Under the pieces are notes generated by a model that saw nothing but the letters and a program-made list of their open reading frames with translations, had not been told where the DNA came from and searched no databases. From CALBPI01 sp039027435 (lineage in GTDB: Bacteria > Pseudomonadota > Gammaproteobacteria > Steroidobacterales > Woeseiaceae), in contig JBCCKF010000002.1 of the NCBI GenBank assembly GCA_039027435.1, positions 248,001 through 312,000 on the forward strand: DNA of 64,000 bases. The letters are read 5' to 3'. Of the stretch, positions 1 to 7,735 are shown one piece after another; position 1 is the first letter of the stretch; every line of letters begins with the position of its first letter. The translations under genes and the position numbers were made by a program.

Positions 1-687
1 GTCGCTTTCGTAGGCCTGCCCGCCAAACACTTTGACCACCCGGTGGCCCTGCACAACCTCTTCGGTAACCTGCGTCACTTCCCCGACCGAATCCTGAATT
101 CGCCCCGAGTAGCGGCGGAAAGTGCGAGCGAGGATACGCACTATCGCAGCCAATGCGGGCACAACGACGACGACCAGCAAGGTGAGTTGTGCGCTGGTGT
201 AGAGCATCACACCGAACAGCGACAACAATTTCATCGTGTCGCGAACCGCGATGGTCACCACATTGGTAGCCGACTCTGCGATTTGTTCAATGTTGTAGGT
301 CATCAGCGAAAGCAAGGGACCCGATGAGCGCACGTCGAAGAACGACGATGGCAACTGCAAGTACTGAGAGAAGACCTGTTCACGCAGTCGCGAAATCACA
401 TGCCTGCCGATCGACCCTAACCCGTATTCGGAAAGGAACCCGGCAACGCCACGGGCGATAAAGACCACAAGAAATGCGATGGGCACCCATTTCGCGATCC
501 CTTCCCCACCGATCAACGCCTCGTCAGTCAACGGTTTCATCAACAGCGAAAGACTGGCCTCCACCGCTGCCGTCATTGCCATTCCAACGCCGGCCAGGAT
601 GAAGAGTGGCCAGTGCCGCGCTGAGTAGCCCAGCAATCGTCCATAAACCGAACGCAGATTTTGCGGACTGGACTGGGGGTTAGTCAT
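1..687 (-). CDS. msbA: Lipid A export ABC transporter MsbA, N-terminal part (cut by window edge)
   Basis: Inner-membrane half-transporter that flips lipid A-core to the periplasmic leaflet using ATP. Only the first 229 codons are in the window, and the reading frame runs open off the left edge. Translated from the ATG at 687, it begins MTNPQSSPQNLRSVYGRLL and shows the hydrophobic helices of an ABC exporter transmembrane domain (residues about 22-45 and 65-85, with more around 150-170). It ends near the conserved stretch QVTEEVVQGHRVVKVFGGQ that precedes the nucleotide-binding domain. The Walker motifs lie outside. Its ATG overlaps the exbD stop by 8 nt (ATGACTAA), so it is co-translated with exbB-exbD. 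The order comEC-exbB-exbD-msbA is common in gammaproteobacteria and supports msbA over other ABC exporters. Confidence 0.9.
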   Translation of the reverse strand, partial: MTNPQSSPQNLRSVYGRLLGYSARHWPLFILAGVGMAMTAAVEASLSLLMKPLTDEALIGGEGIAKWVPIAFLVVFIARGVAGFLSEYGLGSIGRHVISRLREQVFSQYLQLPSSFFDVRSSGPLLSLMTYNIEQIAESATNVVTIAVRDTMKLLSLFGVMLYTSAQLTLLVVVVVPALAAIVRILARTFRRYSGRIQDSVGEVTQVTEEVVQGHRVVKVFGGQAYESD

Positions 688-1105
688 CCGGCGAATTGAC
701 AGTCGCGAGATTGACTGCCGAGAACCCTAATGCAGCGGTCACATCCATCGCCCGAATTACCGCCTGGTGACGGGCATCCGCATCGGCGATTATCGTCACC
801 GGCATGCGTGTGTTGCCTTGAACAGTTTCCTCAATCGCCCGACGCAATGTCTCCGGTGCACCGTTGACCAATTCCCGATTGTTCACAAAGAACTGCCCTT
901 CCGCCGTGATCGTGATCTCGAGCACTTCTCTATCGACAGGCACTTCGACGGGGTCGCTACTGGCCTCCGGCAGCTGGATGCTCACTGAAGACTCGCGTTG
1001 AAAACTGGTGGTGACCATAAAGAACACGAGCAATAGAAACACGACGTCGATGAGCGAGGTCAGGTTGACCTCAGGCTTTTCACGCTGGCGCGTCGAGAGC
1101 TTCAC
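680..1105 (-). CDS. exbD: Biopolymer transport protein ExbD/TolR family
   Basis: Small inner-membrane protein that works with ExbB to couple the proton gradient to outer-membrane or envelope processes. Of its 141 aa, residues about 17-36 form one transmembrane helix (LIDVVFLLLVFFMVTTSF) that carries the essential Asp of the family. The rest is a periplasmic domain of the usual ExbD/TolR size. The start ATG overlaps the exbB stop (1102-1105, ATGA) and its stop overlaps the msbA start. Because it sits between comEC and msbA with no tonB or tol genes, its partner is uncertain. The exbB-exbD pair in this position is usually annotated generically, and the gene symbol denotes the family. Confidence 0.9.
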   Translation of the reverse strand: MKLSTRQREKPEVNLTSLIDVVFLLLVFFMVTTSFQRESSVSIQLPEASSDPVEVPVDREVLEITITAEGQFFVNNRELVNGAPETLRRAIEETVQGNTRMPVTIIADADARHQAVIRAMDVTAALGFSAVNLATVNSPDD

Positions 1106-1719
1106 CCCTTCGTCTCCTGGCGCCTGCCGATCGCCTCAATCAACTTCAGCGCCTCTTTCTCCATCTGGACAACCAGCGCATCGACCTTATTGCGAACGTA
1201 ACGGAAACCGACCAACGAAGGGATCGCTACCGTCAGCCCCGCTGCCGTGGTGATCAAGGCCTGCGAGATCCCCCCGGCCAGCACCGCCGGATTGCCGACA
1301 CCAGCCGCCGTGATCTCGGTGAACACCTCAACCATACCGACCACGGTGCCCAGTAATCCCAACAATGGTGAAACAGCAGCGATCGTCCCCAGCGTATCGA
1401 TATAGCGCTCGAGCTCGTGGACAACGTGCCGCCCCGTGTCCTCGATGCTCTCTTTCATAGCGCTGCGATCGCGGTCGCGATTGGACAGCCCGGCTGCGAG
1501 AATCTGACCGAGCGGCGATCCCTGGTGTAGTGACTGCAAGTGCTGGAGCGTCAGTTCATCGTTCTTGACCCAGGCCCAAACCTGCGAGGTCAGGTCCTTG
1601 GGAATCACGCGCTGTTGCTGTAGCGTCCAGTAACGCTCGATGATGATGCCGGTCGATATGATTGCGCACAGAATGATGGGCGCCATCATCCATCCGCCAG
1701 CTTGTACGATTTCGACCAT
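1102..1719 (-). CDS. exbB: MotA/TolQ/ExbB proton channel family protein
   Basis: Proton channel subunit, 205 aa, partner of the downstream ExbD. Three hydrophobic helices are visible: residues about 10-28 (MMAPIILCAIISTGIIIER), about 110-135 (TLGTIAAVSPLLGLLGTVVGM, the conserved MotA/TolQ/ExbB signature with P and G residues), and about 150-175 (ISQALITTAAGLTVAIPSLV). This is the standard topology and length for the short ExbB group. It follows comEC in the minus-strand order (the 70-bp gap at 1720-1789 shows no convincing promoter) and is translationally coupled to exbD through an ATGA overlap. Confidence 0.92.
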   Translation of the reverse strand: MVEIVQAGGWMMAPIILCAIISTGIIIERYWTLQQQRVIPKDLTSQVWAWVKNDELTLQHLQSLHQGSPLGQILAAGLSNRDRDRSAMKESIEDTGRHVVHELERYIDTLGTIAAVSPLLGLLGTVVGMVEVFTEITAAGVGNPAVLAGGISQALITTAAGLTVAIPSLVGFRYVRNKVDALVVQMEKEALKLIEAIGRRQETKG

Positions 1720-1789
1720 TTCCCGTCCGGGGTAACAAGAAGCGCAAAGTCTACCGTGCCGACCGGCGAGCTACCACAATAGGACGTCT

Positions 1790-3964
1790 TCAATCTGCAA
1801 GCGTTTGCTGAGGCGATTCACACATCCGAGCCATCAAACTGCCCGATCTGGCGGTTTCTCGCAGCTGTGTTCCCGCGGCAGACCAGTTCTCCACTACCAC
1901 GGGATGTGGCATCTGCCAGCCTTTTCGGTGCGCGTTCGATACCCAACCCTCCAACGGCTGCGTCGCGGCGACAAAGGCCCTGCTGGAAGACGTTCGACTG
2001 CCGTGATGCGGCACGATGACAAGATCGCTCTGTAACCCATAGAGCCTGATGACTTCGCGCTCCGCTCTCGCTTCGATATCGCCGGGCAGCAGGACGCGAG
2101 CCCCAGCGCGGGTCTCGATTAGCAAAACACAGGATCGATCATTGTCGTTGTCGAGAAAAAGACCCTGAACCGGCCACAGCACCGAGAACACTGTGCCGAA
2201 GCGTTGCCAGCGCTGGCCTGCCGTGCAAGGCCAGGTGTCCGTGCCAAGCCAGTGTTCAACGGGAATACCTTCTTGCAGCGACCAAAACCCACCAATGTGA
2301 TCCATGTCACCGTGGCTCACGGTTGCCATTCTGACGGCGGAGACGCCTTCGGTTCGGAGGAAAGGCAGAAGGTGACGTTCGCCAGCATCTCCACCACGCC
2401 ACCGCGGCCCCGCGTCGTAGACCAAGGCGTCCGGACCCGCGCGAACGGTCATAGCAAGGCCATGGCCTACGGAGTGGGCATGAACCATCACACAACCTGG
2501 TTCCGGCGGCGCCGGTCGGGCGATCACAAGCAGCCCGAGTGCCGTCAAAGCGACCCACCTCCCCGGCATAGCGCTGACGGAAGTCCACAACGTCGCTGCC
2601 ACAATCGTGATCGCAAGACCCATCGGCAGTGTCGCAACGTCGCTAGCGGTGAACGGTGCTGCACTCGCACGCGTGGCGATATACAAGGCCGGCTCCAAAA
2701 CAGCCGACACGAGCGGCCACAGGAAACTCGCGAGTTCGGGGTATACCAAGGCACTGAGCGCACAAAAAAGCATCGCTGGCACGACCATGAACCCAAACCA
2801 AGGGATCAGCACGAGATTCATCGGCAGCGAACTCCAGCTGAATACCCCGAATGCAACGCCGGTCGCCACACCAAGCACCAGGGAAAGGCAACACTGCGCC
2901 AACAGCATCTGACCCCAGCGACTGACCGCGCAATAACGGCTGCGAATCACTAACTGCAGCAATGACAACAGCGACACTGCGCCGAAGGACATCAAGAAAC
3001 TGGCACTCGGAAACTGATTTGGGTCGATACAAAGCAGGAACACTGCAGCGAGTGACACCAGCCTGGCGAGATCCACACGCGTGCGCTGCCAGTGCGACAA
3101 TGCGAGCAACACAGTTGCGAGCACTGCTCTCTGGGCGGGTAGTCCGAAACCGGACAATAAGGCGTAGAGCATCGCGCTCAGTAAGGCTCCGATCCATCCG
3201 AAGTCCTGACTTACGCTCGCCAGTGGTGCCGCACACCAACGCGCAACCACGAACCCGAAACTTGCAGCTAGCCCAATGTGCAATCCTGAGATCGCCATGA
3301 GGTGCGAGAGACCTGTGCGCTGGAAGTCACGGGCCAAAGACGCTGACAGCTCGTTCCGCTCGCCGAGTGTCAATGCCAGCAGTACCGCCCGTGGATTTCC
3401 GGGAGGCAAGGCACCGTGCAGTGAATGACGCACCTTGCCTCGCCAGGACGACACGAATCGGGTGAATGTTCCGCACTCAACCAGCTCGGCGCGACCACGT
3501 ACACGCGCCTCGGCCCCAATTCCCCAGACATGGTCGCTCAATTCGCGCAGCAGCGAGCGCTGCCGCGCAACGGGCGAGACCTCCAACATGACATGCCAAC
3601 ACTGGCCGCTCGATAGCGTGGGTGGATTGAACCAGCGTACCCGAAGGCGTTTCGGGAGTTCCCGATCGTGAGTCGCAGCGACGAAGCCGGTCGAACCTCC
3701 AGTCAGGCGCGGCGTTTGCAATAATCGAATGGTCGCTGCCGAAATGACGTGGGAGTCGTCTGACCACTGCTGAAGCTCTAGTACTTGTCTGGCCTGACCG
3801 CTTAGACATACCCCAACGCCTACAAGCAGAACCAAATACCGGCGCGCTCCTTTCCTGCGATGCGTCGCAAGAACCACAGCGAGTATTGTTGCGGTGACCG
3901 AAGTGGGCAATATGCCCTGGTCCCAGGCAATGGCAGCCACGAGCGCAACCGTTGCCACCACCAT
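1790..3964 (-). CDS. comEC: DNA internalization-related competence protein ComEC/Rec2
   Basis: Polytopic membrane protein that forms the inner-membrane channel for single-stranded DNA in natural transformation. From the chosen start it has 724 aa: an N-terminal hydrophobic region, an OB-like periplasmic section, the central competence domain with many helices (around GLSHLMAISGLHIGLAASF, conserved in the family), and a C-terminal metallo-beta-lactamase-like domain with the metal motif SHGDMDHIGG and a later HHGSRTSSS. An upstream TTG at 4033 is in frame. I chose the ATG at 3964 because GGAGG (3973-3977) lies 8 nt before it, while the TTG has no comparable site. It follows lolD. Presence of comEC suggests, but does not prove, competence. 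Confidence 0.93.
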   Translation of the reverse strand: MVVATVALVAAIAWDQGILPTSVTATILAVVLATHRRKGARRYLVLLVGVGVCLSGQARQVLELQQWSDDSHVISAATIRLLQTPRLTGGSTGFVAATHDRELPKRLRVRWFNPPTLSSGQCWHVMLEVSPVARQRSLLRELSDHVWGIGAEARVRGRAELVECGTFTRFVSSWRGKVRHSLHGALPPGNPRAVLLALTLGERNELSASLARDFQRTGLSHLMAISGLHIGLAASFGFVVARWCAAPLASVSQDFGWIGALLSAMLYALLSGFGLPAQRAVLATVLLALSHWQRTRVDLARLVSLAAVFLLCIDPNQFPSASFLMSFGAVSLLSLLQLVIRSRYCAVSRWGQMLLAQCCLSLVLGVATGVAFGVFSWSSLPMNLVLIPWFGFMVVPAMLFCALSALVYPELASFLWPLVSAVLEPALYIATRASAAPFTASDVATLPMGLAITIVAATLWTSVSAMPGRWVALTALGLLVIARPAPPEPGCVMVHAHSVGHGLAMTVRAGPDALVYDAGPRWRGGDAGERHLLPFLRTEGVSAVRMATVSHGDMDHIGGFWSLQEGIPVEHWLGTDTWPCTAGQRWQRFGTVFSVLWPVQGLFLDNDNDRSCVLLIETRAGARVLLPGDIEARAEREVIRLYGLQSDLVIVPHHGSRTSSSRAFVAATQPLEGWVSNAHRKGWQMPHPVVVENWSAAGTQLRETARSGSLMARMCESPQQTLAD

Positions 3965-3972
3965 CCGTTGCG

Positions 3973-3977
3973 CCTCC
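3973..3977 (-). promoter_or_regulatory. Ribosome binding site fixing the comEC start
   Basis: GGAGG on the minus strand, 8 nt upstream of the ATG at 3964. It favours this start over the longer in-frame TTG at 4033. Confidence 0.65.
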
Positions 3978-4066
3978 AGGCATTCATCCCAGATACGATT
4001 GTCGGTGGCATTTCGCGCGAATGTTGATATCAAACATCGCGAAAGCGCGGAGTTTTTCTGGTGCGA

Positions 4067-4765
4067 CTACCTGAGGGTTCGCAACGCGCCCATATCCAGA
4101 GTGAGTTCCCGATCCATCCGAGCCGCGATTTCTCGATCGTGCGTGACGATCACAAGGCTGGTGGAAAACTCACGATTCAACTCCAGCATCAGGTCCAAGA
4201 CTTGCTGGCCCGTCGCGTGGTCCAGATTACCGGTCGGTTCGTCCGCAAGAATCAAAGCCGGCCGCGTAATCAGCGCCCGTGCGACGGCTGCCCGCTGACG
4301 CTCACCACCCGACAACTCAGAAGGCCGGTGTGTCAGACGCTCACCCAGGCCAACGCGCGCCAGCAAATCCGCCGCCGTAGTCAGCGCCTTGTCACGCGAT
4401 TCGCGACGGATGAGCAATGGCATCGCCACATTCTCCGCGGCGGAGAACTCGGGTAACAAATGATGGAACTGGTAGACGAATCCAATCTGTCGATTGCGCA
4501 CATCGCCGCGTTGCTTGTCATTGAGCTTCGCCAGATCCTCACCGCCGATACTGATGCTGCCGCCGTCCGGCGCATCCAGGCCACCGAGCACTTGTAGCAA
4601 TGTGGTTTTTCCGGAGCCCGACGCACCGACAATGGCAACTCTTTCACCGGCCTGGATATCCAGATCAACGCCTTTCAGCACCTCGAGGCGATTCGCGCCC
4701 TCATTGAAACCACGTGTTACACCGCGGCACGACAAGACCGCTTGGCCAGACGATTGATCAGTCAA
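4067..4765 (-). CDS. lolD: Lipoprotein-releasing ABC transporter ATP-binding protein LolD
   Basis: ATPase of the LolCDE complex, which extracts outer-membrane lipoproteins from the inner membrane and hands them to LolA. It shows Walker A GASGSGKTT, the Q-loop region QFHHLLPEFSAAENV typical of LolD, signature LSGGERQRAAVARAL, Walker B LILADEPTGNLD and the switch His in VIVTHDRE. The open frame extends to a GTG at 4801. I prefer the TTG at 4765, because GAGGAG (4773-4778) lies 7 nt before it and TTGACTGA interlocks with the stop of the upstream permease gene. This start gives 232 aa, matching the normal LolD length. It is the last gene of the lol cluster here. Confidence 0.93.
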   Translation of the reverse strand: MTDQSSGQAVLSCRGVTRGFNEGANRLEVLKGVDLDIQAGERVAIVGASGSGKTTLLQVLGGLDAPDGGSISIGGEDLAKLNDKQRGDVRNRQIGFVYQFHHLLPEFSAAENVAMPLLIRRESRDKALTTAADLLARVGLGERLTHRPSELSGGERQRAAVARALITRPALILADEPTGNLDHATGQQVLDLMLELNREFSTSLVIVTHDREIAARMDRELTLDMGALRTLR

Positions 4766-6008
4766 AACGAAGCTCCTCTGCAGGATTGGTTCTCGCACCA
4801 CGCCACGCGGGGAACAGGGTTGCGGCGAACACCAGCACTAATGAAACAGCCACCACGAGCAGCACATCTGCACCGCGCAACTCACTCGGCAGATCGCTGA
4901 TGAAATACACATCCTCCGCCAGCAGGGTGATATCGAACAGCGACTCAACGCCGGCAACGATCCGCTCGAGGTTGAGACTGACGAGCGTTCCCAGTGCAAC
5001 ACCAATCCCTGCGCCAAGGACACCGATCACACTGCCCTGGTTGACGAATACCGAAAGTATGCTGCGGCGCGATGCACCGAGTGTACGCAGGATGGCGATA
5101 TCTGAACGCTTGTTGCGCACCACCATCACGAGCGTTGAGACAATATTGAATGCAGCGACGGCAACAACCAACGAGAGAATGACGAAGAGGATCGACTTGG
5201 TCACCTGGATCGAGCGAAAAAACGCACGGTGGCGTCGCGTCCAGTCGCTGATCAACACCCCGCCGCCCTGAGCGATGGCGACCTCGCGCGCGATCGCGGG
5301 CGCATCGAACATGTCGGTAACCGAAAGTCGCAGGCCGGTGACCTGATCGCGTAACCGCAGCAGGCGACGAGCATCCTCCATATGCACGAACGCGAATCGT
5401 CGATCGAACTCAAACATGCCCGCTCGGAAAACGCCGGAGACTGTAAAGCGCTTCATTCGCGGCATGATTCCGGCAGGTGTCACAGTCCCTGTGGGCACCA
5501 TCAACAGAACAGAGTCGCCCACATCGACCTCCAGCGCTTGTGCAAGCGCATCGCCCAGCACGATGTTGTAACCGCGCGAGGCGAGCTGTTCGACACTGCC
5601 GTCTGGCGCCACCACATCAAGATCAGCAACGGCCTTTTCAGCCTCAGGCAATACACCGCGCAACACAATGCCGCTTACCGTATCGGTGCCCGCTAGCAAC
5701 GCTCTCGCCTCGACATAGGGTGCACCGGCGATGACCCGCTCGTTGGTTAGCGCATCGTCTCTGCGAATCTCCCAGGACGACAAAGCACCGTCCATCCCTT
5801 CGATCGTCGCGTGCGATGACATTGCCAGCAGTCGATTGGTGAGCTCACGTTCGAAGCCGTTAACAACCGAAAGCACAATGATCAACACCGCAACACCAAT
5901 CGCCACGCCGAGCATCGAAATCGCAGAAATAAACGAGACGAAGCCACCGCCTCTTCTCGCGCGCACGTAGCGCAGGCCAACATCGATTTCGAACGGTAAC
6001 CCGGCCAT
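4758..6008 (-). CDS. lolC: Lipoprotein-releasing ABC transporter permease, LolC/LolF-like
   Basis: Membrane subunit of the lipoprotein release complex, 416 aa. One transmembrane helix lies near the N-terminus (about 24-50, SFISAISMLGVAIGVAVLI), then a large periplasmic domain, then three helices in the C-terminal FtsX-type region (about 290-400). The loop TPAGIMPR at residues 177-184 resembles the LolA-binding Hook loop of LolC/LolF as I remember it. The neighbouring paralogue lacks it, so I assign this copy as the LolC-type partner. The open frame extends upstream, but the ATG at 6008 overlaps the preceding stop (TAATG), and the family begins at MAGLPFEIDVGLRYV. Confidence 0.85.
   Translation of the reverse strand: MAGLPFEIDVGLRYVRARRGGGFVSFISAISMLGVAIGVAVLIIVLSVVNGFERELTNRLLAMSSHATIEGMDGALSSWEIRRDDALTNERVIAGAPYVEARALLAGTDTVSGIVLRGVLPEAEKAVADLDVVAPDGSVEQLASRGYNIVLGDALAQALEVDVGDSVLLMVPTGTVTPAGIMPRMKRFTVSGVFRAGMFEFDRRFAFVHMEDARRLLRLRDQVTGLRLSVTDMFDAPAIAREVAIAQGGGVLISDWTRRHRAFFRSIQVTKSILFVILSLVVAVAAFNIVSTLVMVVRNKRSDIAILRTLGASRRSILSVFVNQGSVIGVLGAGIGVALGTLVSLNLERIVAGVESLFDITLLAEDVYFISDLPSELRGADVLLVVAVSLVLVFAATLFPAWRGARTNPAEELRFD
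4773..4778 (-). promoter_or_regulatory. Ribosome binding site for a TTG start of lolD
   Basis: GAGGAG on the minus strand, 7 nt before a TTG at 4765 that overlaps the stop codon of the preceding gene. This supports a rare TTG start and translational coupling. Confidence 0.6.
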
Positions 6009-7249
6009 TAGCCGTACCTCAGCGCTTGTGCGGGATGAACCGCCGCAGCTTTGCGTGCCGGATAGATCGTTGCCAGTGCGGTAAGGCCCAACGCCAAGGC
6101 ACCGACCCAAAGCACCTGACTCTGTTGCAATTCAGAGGGGATCGCCGTCATCACGTAGATATCCCCCGGCATGATTTGAAATCCGAGCGTTTGCTCAAGC
6201 CATGCAACCACCTCGGTGACGTTGAGCGATAGTGCCACGCCGAGCGCCACACCCAATAGCACGCCAAACCAACCAAGGATGAGCCCCTGCGTGAAGAACA
6301 CGCGCACCACCCGTCTGGGTGACAACCCGAGTGTCCTCAGTATCGCGATATCGGTCGATTTGTCGCTAACAACCATGACCAGACTCGCGATAATGTTGAA
6401 CGCAGCAACGCCGATCACGAGTCCCAGAATCAGGGCCATCATCGCCTTCTCGAGTCGGATCGCACGAAAATAGCTCGCGTTCTCGCGCGTCCAGTCGGTG
6501 GTCGCGTAGTCCTCTCCAAGCAAACTCGATAAATCCGCGGAGACCTGCGGCGCGCTAAACGCGTCTTCCAGTTTGAGGCGCAGTGCACTGGGGGCAGGCG
6601 GTCTTCCGAGCATCGCCGCCGCATCAGACCAATGCACCCAACCGACACCGCCGTCGTACTCCGGAACGCCCGCGTTAAAGACACCGACCACACGCAGTCG
6701 AACCAACTCCGGTTGCACCCCGGCGACCGTTGGCCGGGGTACGAGCACCACTATGTCATCACCGGTCTCAACTCCAAGGTCCAACGCAAGATAGCGACCC
6801 AGGATCACTCCGAAATCGCCGGCCGCCAATGCATCCAACCGGCCGCTCACCATAGATTCATCCAGCGATGAGATTGAACGCTCGAGCTCGGGATCGATAC
6901 CCTCAACCAGTACCGGCACGAGGCGACCATCCGCATTGGCCATACCTTCAACCGACACGGAAGGCGCCGCACCAATAATCTTCGGCAGCTCAAGCACGCG
7001 ATCGCGCAGCTGCACCCAATCACTCAGTTCACCGGACCGCGCTGCAACGCTTGCTTCGGTCTGCAGACCGAGCAAGCGCCCGCGAAGCTCTGCTTCGAAA
7101 CCGTTCATGACGGACAAGATGGTGATCAGCGCACAAACGCCGATCGCAATGCCGATCATCGAAGCAAGACTCATGAAAGATGCGAAGCGCGAGGCCTGGC
7201 GCGCGCGCAGATATCTGAGCGCAAGTGTGAGTTCCAGAGCGTTCGGCAT
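6008..7249 (-). CDS. lolE: Lipoprotein-releasing ABC transporter permease, LolE-like
   Basis: Second FtsX-family permease of the lol cluster, 413 aa, begins MPNALELTLALRYLRARQASRF. Topology is as in LolC/LolE: helix at about 23-48, periplasmic domain, then helices at about 270-295, 320-345 and 375-400. The periplasmic loop after GDDIVVLVPRPT reads AGVQPELVRLR and has no TPxGxxPR Hook-like sequence, which is why I call it LolE-like. That assignment is an inference, and automated pipelines may call it LolC. It is first in the minus-strand operon, and the 145-bp divergent gap upstream (7250-7394) should hold its promoter. Confidence 0.82.
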   Translation of the reverse strand: MPNALELTLALRYLRARQASRFASFMSLASMIGIAIGVCALITILSVMNGFEAELRGRLLGLQTEASVAARSGELSDWVQLRDRVLELPKIIGAAPSVSVEGMANADGRLVPVLVEGIDPELERSISSLDESMVSGRLDALAAGDFGVILGRYLALDLGVETGDDIVVLVPRPTVAGVQPELVRLRVVGVFNAGVPEYDGGVGWVHWSDAAAMLGRPPAPSALRLKLEDAFSAPQVSADLSSLLGEDYATTDWTRENASYFRAIRLEKAMMALILGLVIGVAAFNIIASLVMVVSDKSTDIAILRTLGLSPRRVVRVFFTQGLILGWFGVLLGVALGVALSLNVTEVVAWLEQTLGFQIMPGDIYVMTAIPSELQQSQVLWVGALALGLTALATIYPARKAAAVHPAQALRYG

Positions 7250-7344
7250 CCTTGAATTTTGTCACAACCTCGGTCGTGATGCCCGTTTCCGAGACACTCG
7301 TCACGGTTCCGGGGCACGGTTGCTGTCGTCGGCGAAAAAGCCAG

Positions 7345-7353
7345 TGCTATTAT
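7345..7353 (+). promoter_or_regulatory. Extended -10 promoter candidate for the small periplasmic protein gene
   Basis: TGCTATTAT fits an extended -10 (TGn plus TATTAT) about 42 nt before the ATG at 7395. No good -35 hexamer is seen at normal spacing. It lies in the divergent gap between lolE and the plus-strand gene. Confidence 0.4.
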
Positions 7354-7394
7354 CCGGTTAAGAGAGTGTTCCCGGTGAGCGGGAGGAGCAGCAG

Positions 7395-7673
7395 ATGAAA
7401 AAGCAAGTACTGGCCATTGCCGCCGTAGCGGGACTCTTTGCCGCGCCCACCGGTATCGCCGAGACAATCGATGCTAAACCGGCTCCGGTTCTGACGGACG
7501 CAAATGCCCCGACACGCGGTATGACCATGGATCGGGTGGAGTCGAGCTGGGGCGAACCTCAAGCGCGTCGTGCTGCCGTCGGCGAACCGCCGATTACGCG
7601 CTGGGAGTACGCGGGTTTCACGGTCTACTTCGAATACGATCGCGTTATCCACACCGTAATCTCACGAGGATAA
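7395..7673 (+). CDS. Small conserved periplasmic protein of unknown function
   Basis: A 92-aa protein with a clear signal peptide (MKKQVLAIAAVAGLFAAPTGIA, likely cut after Ala about 22) and a short mature domain. The mature part has the pattern RGMTMDRVESSWGEP, then GEPPITRWEY, then FTVYFEYDRVIHTVI. The arrangement of a helix followed by beta strands with a GxPxxRW motif resembles small SmpA/OmlA (BamE-like) domains, and similar proteins occur widely in gammaproteobacteria without a known role. There is no lipobox cysteine. GGGAGGAG at 7381-7388 is 6 nt before the ATG and is one of the strongest ribosome sites in the window. It stands alone upstream of mfd. Confidence 0.7.
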   Translation: MKKQVLAIAAVAGLFAAPTGIAETIDAKPAPVLTDANAPTRGMTMDRVESSWGEPQARRAAVGEPPITRWEYAGFTVYFEYDRVIHTVISRG

Positions 7674-7691
7674 TCGCAGCCCCAGCCGCTG

Positions 7692-7700
7692 TGGCATAAT
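7692..7700 (+). promoter_or_regulatory. Extended -10 promoter candidate for mfd
   Basis: TGGCATAAT (TGn plus CATAAT) lies 35 nt before the mfd ATG with no clear -35. The same nine bases occur in front of the DUF1674-sdh operon on the other strand (33132-33140). Confidence 0.45.
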
Positions 7701-7706
7701 GCGGGT

Positions 7707-7727
7707 CGGCTCAGCATCATCGAGCCG
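7707..7727 (+). repeat. Short inverted repeat in the mfd leader
   Basis: CGGCTC (7707-7712) and GAGCCG (7722-7727) can pair around a 9-nt loop, just downstream of the putative mfd -10 and 8 nt before the start codon. The mfd ATG has no visible Shine-Dalgarno, so the hairpin could affect initiation. It has no U-run, so it is not a terminator. Confidence 0.35.
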
Positions 7728-7735
7728 GCACCGCT

